The notes under the pieces: model-generated
Database searches by the model: none
What the model saw: the letters and a program-made list of their open reading frames with translations, nothing else
What the model was told of the DNA's origin: nothing
Translations under genes and position numbers: made by a program
In this document: in pieces, positions 35,472-38,500 of the stretch
How the letters are laid out: the number at the start of each line of letters is the position of its first letter
Numbering within the stretch: the stretch's first letter is position 1
Source of the DNA: Cristatella mucedo
Taxonomy: Eukaryota > Bryozoa > Phylactolaemata > Cristatellidae
Assembly (NCBI GenBank): GCA_009760855.2
Contig: WPIO01000008.1
Span: forward strand, 1,009,001 to 1,047,500
Reading direction: 5' to 3'
DNA: 38,500 nt

Positions 35472-35640
35472 TAGGCTGATTTAACAGCCTCATTAATATA
35501 GCGGCAGAAGTGCCTTCGCGGCTATTGCTACCGCTTGTAGTGGCCAATAAAGAATAGACCACTGCAGGACTCGAACCAACGACCCGGGTCTTGGAGAGCG
35601 AGTGAGAACCTTTAGCGCTTGACTAAGACCCAGGAGCATT
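35472..35640 (-). mobile_element. SINE-A copy
   Basis: The minus strand has a head beginning TCCTGGGTCTTAGTCAAGCG, B box GGTTCGAGTCC, TTTATTGGCCACTACAAGCG, AGCCGCGAAGGCACTTCTGC and GAGGCTGTTAAATCAGCC. Confidence 0.9.
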
Positions 35641-38500
35641 AAAAGGTACAGAACAACAGATGGCCGTCTGACTTGACGCAGAAATTTCTCAGGGACTTGA
35701 CTTCAATAGATCCAAGCAGGTGGGGATAACAGCACAAACCGTTATGGCACACTCACCAGGTACTTGCATAAATGCTATACACACATATATATAAATACAT
35801 GTACAGGTATATTACTAGTATGTTCCCGTCAGTATAATAGCAACCACTGCTGCATCCTCCCGAAAGCAAGACTAATTAGCCTAAAGAAAGCCTTCAGTGA
35901 CTGCAAAGTACTCGATAATTCCCACACACGTTCTTCGAAGTCCTTAACCGACCCCCAGCCCATTCCCACTCGCAGTGATTACGGACGGATCGTGTTGTAG
36001 GCCCTTGCGTCGTAGCCGGGGGGGGGGGGTAAGCACTTACCGACCGAGTTGGTACATTCTCGAGTCCTGCAGTTGGAAACTCTTTCTGCCGACTCAGCTG
36101 CCGATAGCTGCTGAATCAGTCGACCTTCACTTTTACTTTACCGCCTGCCGATCTCGATTCCTAATAAGGGTTTAGACCGGCCGGCGAAGCACCGAGCTAT
36201 ATACGGACGGATTCTTGTGACACCTTGGAAGCTCACAGAAATCCTAATCCTTGCAAGATGACTTTACGAGGTGATGTACGGGATGATTCAAGCGCAAGAA
36301 GAATTTCCCCGATGACTTTTATTTTTCGAGCCCCTCTGACGCCTCTCTGACGAGCCACTAGCCCCTGCCTCAGCGAGACTTCACGAGACTCCTGCCTGCA
36401 TTCTCTAGCAAAAAATTCGGTCGGAGCCTGCAGAGCTGCGTAGCAGAAGCAGCAGAGGACAGGCAGTTGTGGCCCTTGAGGACAACAGGCTAGCTCAATG
36501 TATGGATGCACCGGCGACGCCGCCGCGATGCGTCCCCACGAGCTACGTGAGCGTGAGCACGTGCTGCCGGTATAGGCAGCTGCGGTGCGATGCGCCTCAT
36601 TACGGAAGGCAGCGGCTGTAGTTAGCCGTAGTTAGACCGGTCCTCCCTCTCCCTCCCTCTCCCTCCGCTGCGCCCGACCCCTCTCGTCCCCGGATGTTGC
36701 CACCCCTACCCCTTCCGTCCGGCCTAAGGGGGCGGGGGTCCTAATCGCGGCACCGGCTGTCTAGCGTTGCTTTCGCCGCCGCCCTCGCACGCCGGCCGGC
36801 CGGCCGCTGGCTTGGCGCCGCGCGGCGTGACGCGTGCGGCGGTACAATGCACCTCCGGGCCAATTGTTTTGCGTCCGACTGTCATGAGCGAGCGTCTGGC
36901 TTGTCAGCACATGCAGCCTCGGCGGCGGCGGCGCCCAGGACAAAAAAGCCGCCACTTGCACCCCGCATACAGCAGCCAGCGGCTTCGGCGGCGGCGGCCG
37001 GTGCGGACGAGAATACAATGAAGCGGCGGCGGCGCGCTCGCAGGATACGCGGGGCGCCAACGGCCGCCGCCGCCGCCGCCGCTAGGGATCGCCGCTCGCT
37101 CGCCAAATCCCGAGGGCGAGGTCCGGCGAGTGGCCAACGTCCAGCGGCTGACGCACGGGGGGGGGGAGGGGGCAGGAGCGGTTGGCGGCAGACGACCGGC
37201 TACCGCCTTTTGGAAGGATCGCGGGGCCACACGCGAGCGGTCGCCGATTCCGCGCTGCGACGAGCCACGCGACGACGGAGAGAGAGTCTTCCGTCGCGTG
37301 GCAGCGTCTGCCGGCGGCGACGAACAGGCGTCGACGAGCGGCAGAGCGGAGCGCCTCCCCGACCCCTTGGCCCGCGGCGGCGAACCCCAGGAGCGAAAGC
37401 GGCGGCAGCAGCAGCAAAACCGAGGAGCGAAACTGACGTCATCGCCACGTCATCGGCGAACGGCCGGACGGCAGTTTGGCACCGATGCGCCGCAGGAGGC
37501 CTCCCTCCTCCTCCCCCCCCCCCCCCGCGCCTCCTCGACCGTTCGGCGGTGATTTCAGCTGATAAGCCCAATAGCCCTCGTCGTGATCCACGACATGTCG
37601 ATGACTCACTCAGTCGCGGTCAGGAACAGCGGAACAGGAACTCATCGCAAGCCAACGACCGCCGCCGCCGCCGTCTGGCAACGTCCGCGCTGGCTGCACA
37701 GCTGCCCTACTCCAGTGGGAGAGCGGCGTCGCCGATGCCGCCTATAAAATCCGCTCGCGGCTTACGGACTTACAGGGAGGGAGGGAGGGAGGGAGGGAAG
37801 AGACGCGAAACATGGCCAAGAGGAGAGAAAAAAAGACGCTCTTCGGCACCGGCTTAAAATGCCCAACTGCAGAGAGGGAGCGGAGGGCGGGCCGGGCCCG
37901 GCGATGCTGCGCTGCGCGCGCGTCGCGCCGCCGCCGGCACCTCCGGCCCCGACCCGTCGTCGCATCGAGGACGGTGGCAGCGCGCTGTTTGCTCTCGGGG
38001 GCCGCCGAGCCAGGCCTGTCCCGCCAGCCCGCCCTCCGACGCGAGGCGCTCAGCCGCGCTCTCGCCGACGGCACTCGAGAGTTGAGGCCGCGCCGCAGGA
38101 TCGCCGCGCCGACGGCGCGATTTCGAGGGCTGTCTTTCCGACGTTTAACTTTCCTATCCACATAATCGGCTGCGGCACTCGAAATGCGGGAAGCCTCAAA
38201 ATGGCCGTAATAAGTAGAACTAACACGCCGCGCCATTTGCACAGCGCTTGTGTGCGCTCGCGCTTACGGCAGCGCCGCCGCCGCAGACGCCGCCGGAGCG
38301 TCCGTGGCACGACGGTAGACGCAGCGCCGACGAAGCTGCCGGGGCGGACGCGGAAACCGCTGCGCCTTCGACGTGTATGTAGCACGCGCAGCGGGTAGGC
38401 AGAGACGCGCGCACAAGCCGGCGGCGGCGTCGGCGGAGTCGACGCGAGCTAATGCGGTTACAGGCGCGCGACGACCTCCCTCCGCAGCCGCTGACCCGAG
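35641..38500. other. Unassigned; GC-rich from about 36.5 kb
   Basis: No exon supported. A SINE-A-like head fragment may lie at 36028-36072 (TCTCGAGTCCTGC). From about 36.5 kb the DNA is CpG-dense, with CCTC, GCC and GGGA runs and C/G homopolymers. This resembles a CpG island, and a TATA candidate is listed separately. Confidence 0.4.
37743..37749 (+). promoter_or_regulatory. Candidate TATA box in a GC-rich region
   Basis: TATAAAA in the context GCCGCCTATAAAATCC. A start site would fall near 37773. An ATG in reasonable context (GAAACATGG) lies at 37812 and opens a 117-codon Arg/Ala-rich frame with no known domain. Promoter function is inferred from position and context only. Confidence 0.28.

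Noticed and set aside
36847-37857. 336-codon plus-strand frame in the GC-rich end
   Set aside because: Arg/Ala-rich, overlapped by long frames in other phases and on the other strand, no domain. It fits a CpG-rich region that simply lacks stop codons.

Overview
This is nuclear DNA from a multicellular animal, probably an invertebrate that I cannot name further. The evidence is a spliced ephrin gene with canonical GT/AG introns, non-LTR retrotransposon (LINE) 3' ends of CR1/L2 type, tRNA-derived SINEs, and very abundant CT/GA, CTG and AT microsatellites. There are no bacterial-type operons, and almost all long open frames are translations of microsatellites.

The one protein gene I can support is on the minus strand between 29420 and 26541. 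Five exons join in phase and encode the receptor-binding domain of an ephrin with all four family cysteines, a Ser/Thr/Pro-rich stalk, and a hydrophobic C-terminus followed by a stop. That end looks like a GPI-anchor signal (ephrin-A-like). The first exon, with signal peptide, was not found and is presumably upstream, in 29421-38500 or beyond the window.

Layout. 1-500: decayed LINE reverse transcriptase. 1518-2699: an exceptional 1.18-kb interrupted CTG array. 2.9-9 kb: LINE 3' ends and SINEs. 9-11.5 kb: CpG/GC-rich DNA with GCC repeats. 12-17.4 kb: long CT arrays, including a 146-bp sequence present twice. 16.5-18.1 kb: GC-rich DNA. 18.1-18.9 kb: AT repeats and a nest of LINE and SINE pieces. 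19.7-19.9 kb: two strong palindromes. 21.0-21.7 and 24.4-25.0 kb: long GA and CT arrays. 26.5-29.4 kb: ephrin gene. 29.7-36 kb: further SINEs and a LINE 3' end. 36.5-38.5 kb: GC-rich DNA with a possible TATA promoter.

The mobile elements form a connected set. A CR1/L2-like LINE (about 10 pieces) ends in a foldable tail and an ATT repeat. One tRNA-derived SINE family (here SINE-B) carries a tail clearly homologous to the LINE tail, which implies that the LINE machinery copies it. A second tRNA-derived family (here SINE-A, about 10 pieces) has a different body. SINE and LINE names are mine, and boundaries are approximate to within several bases.
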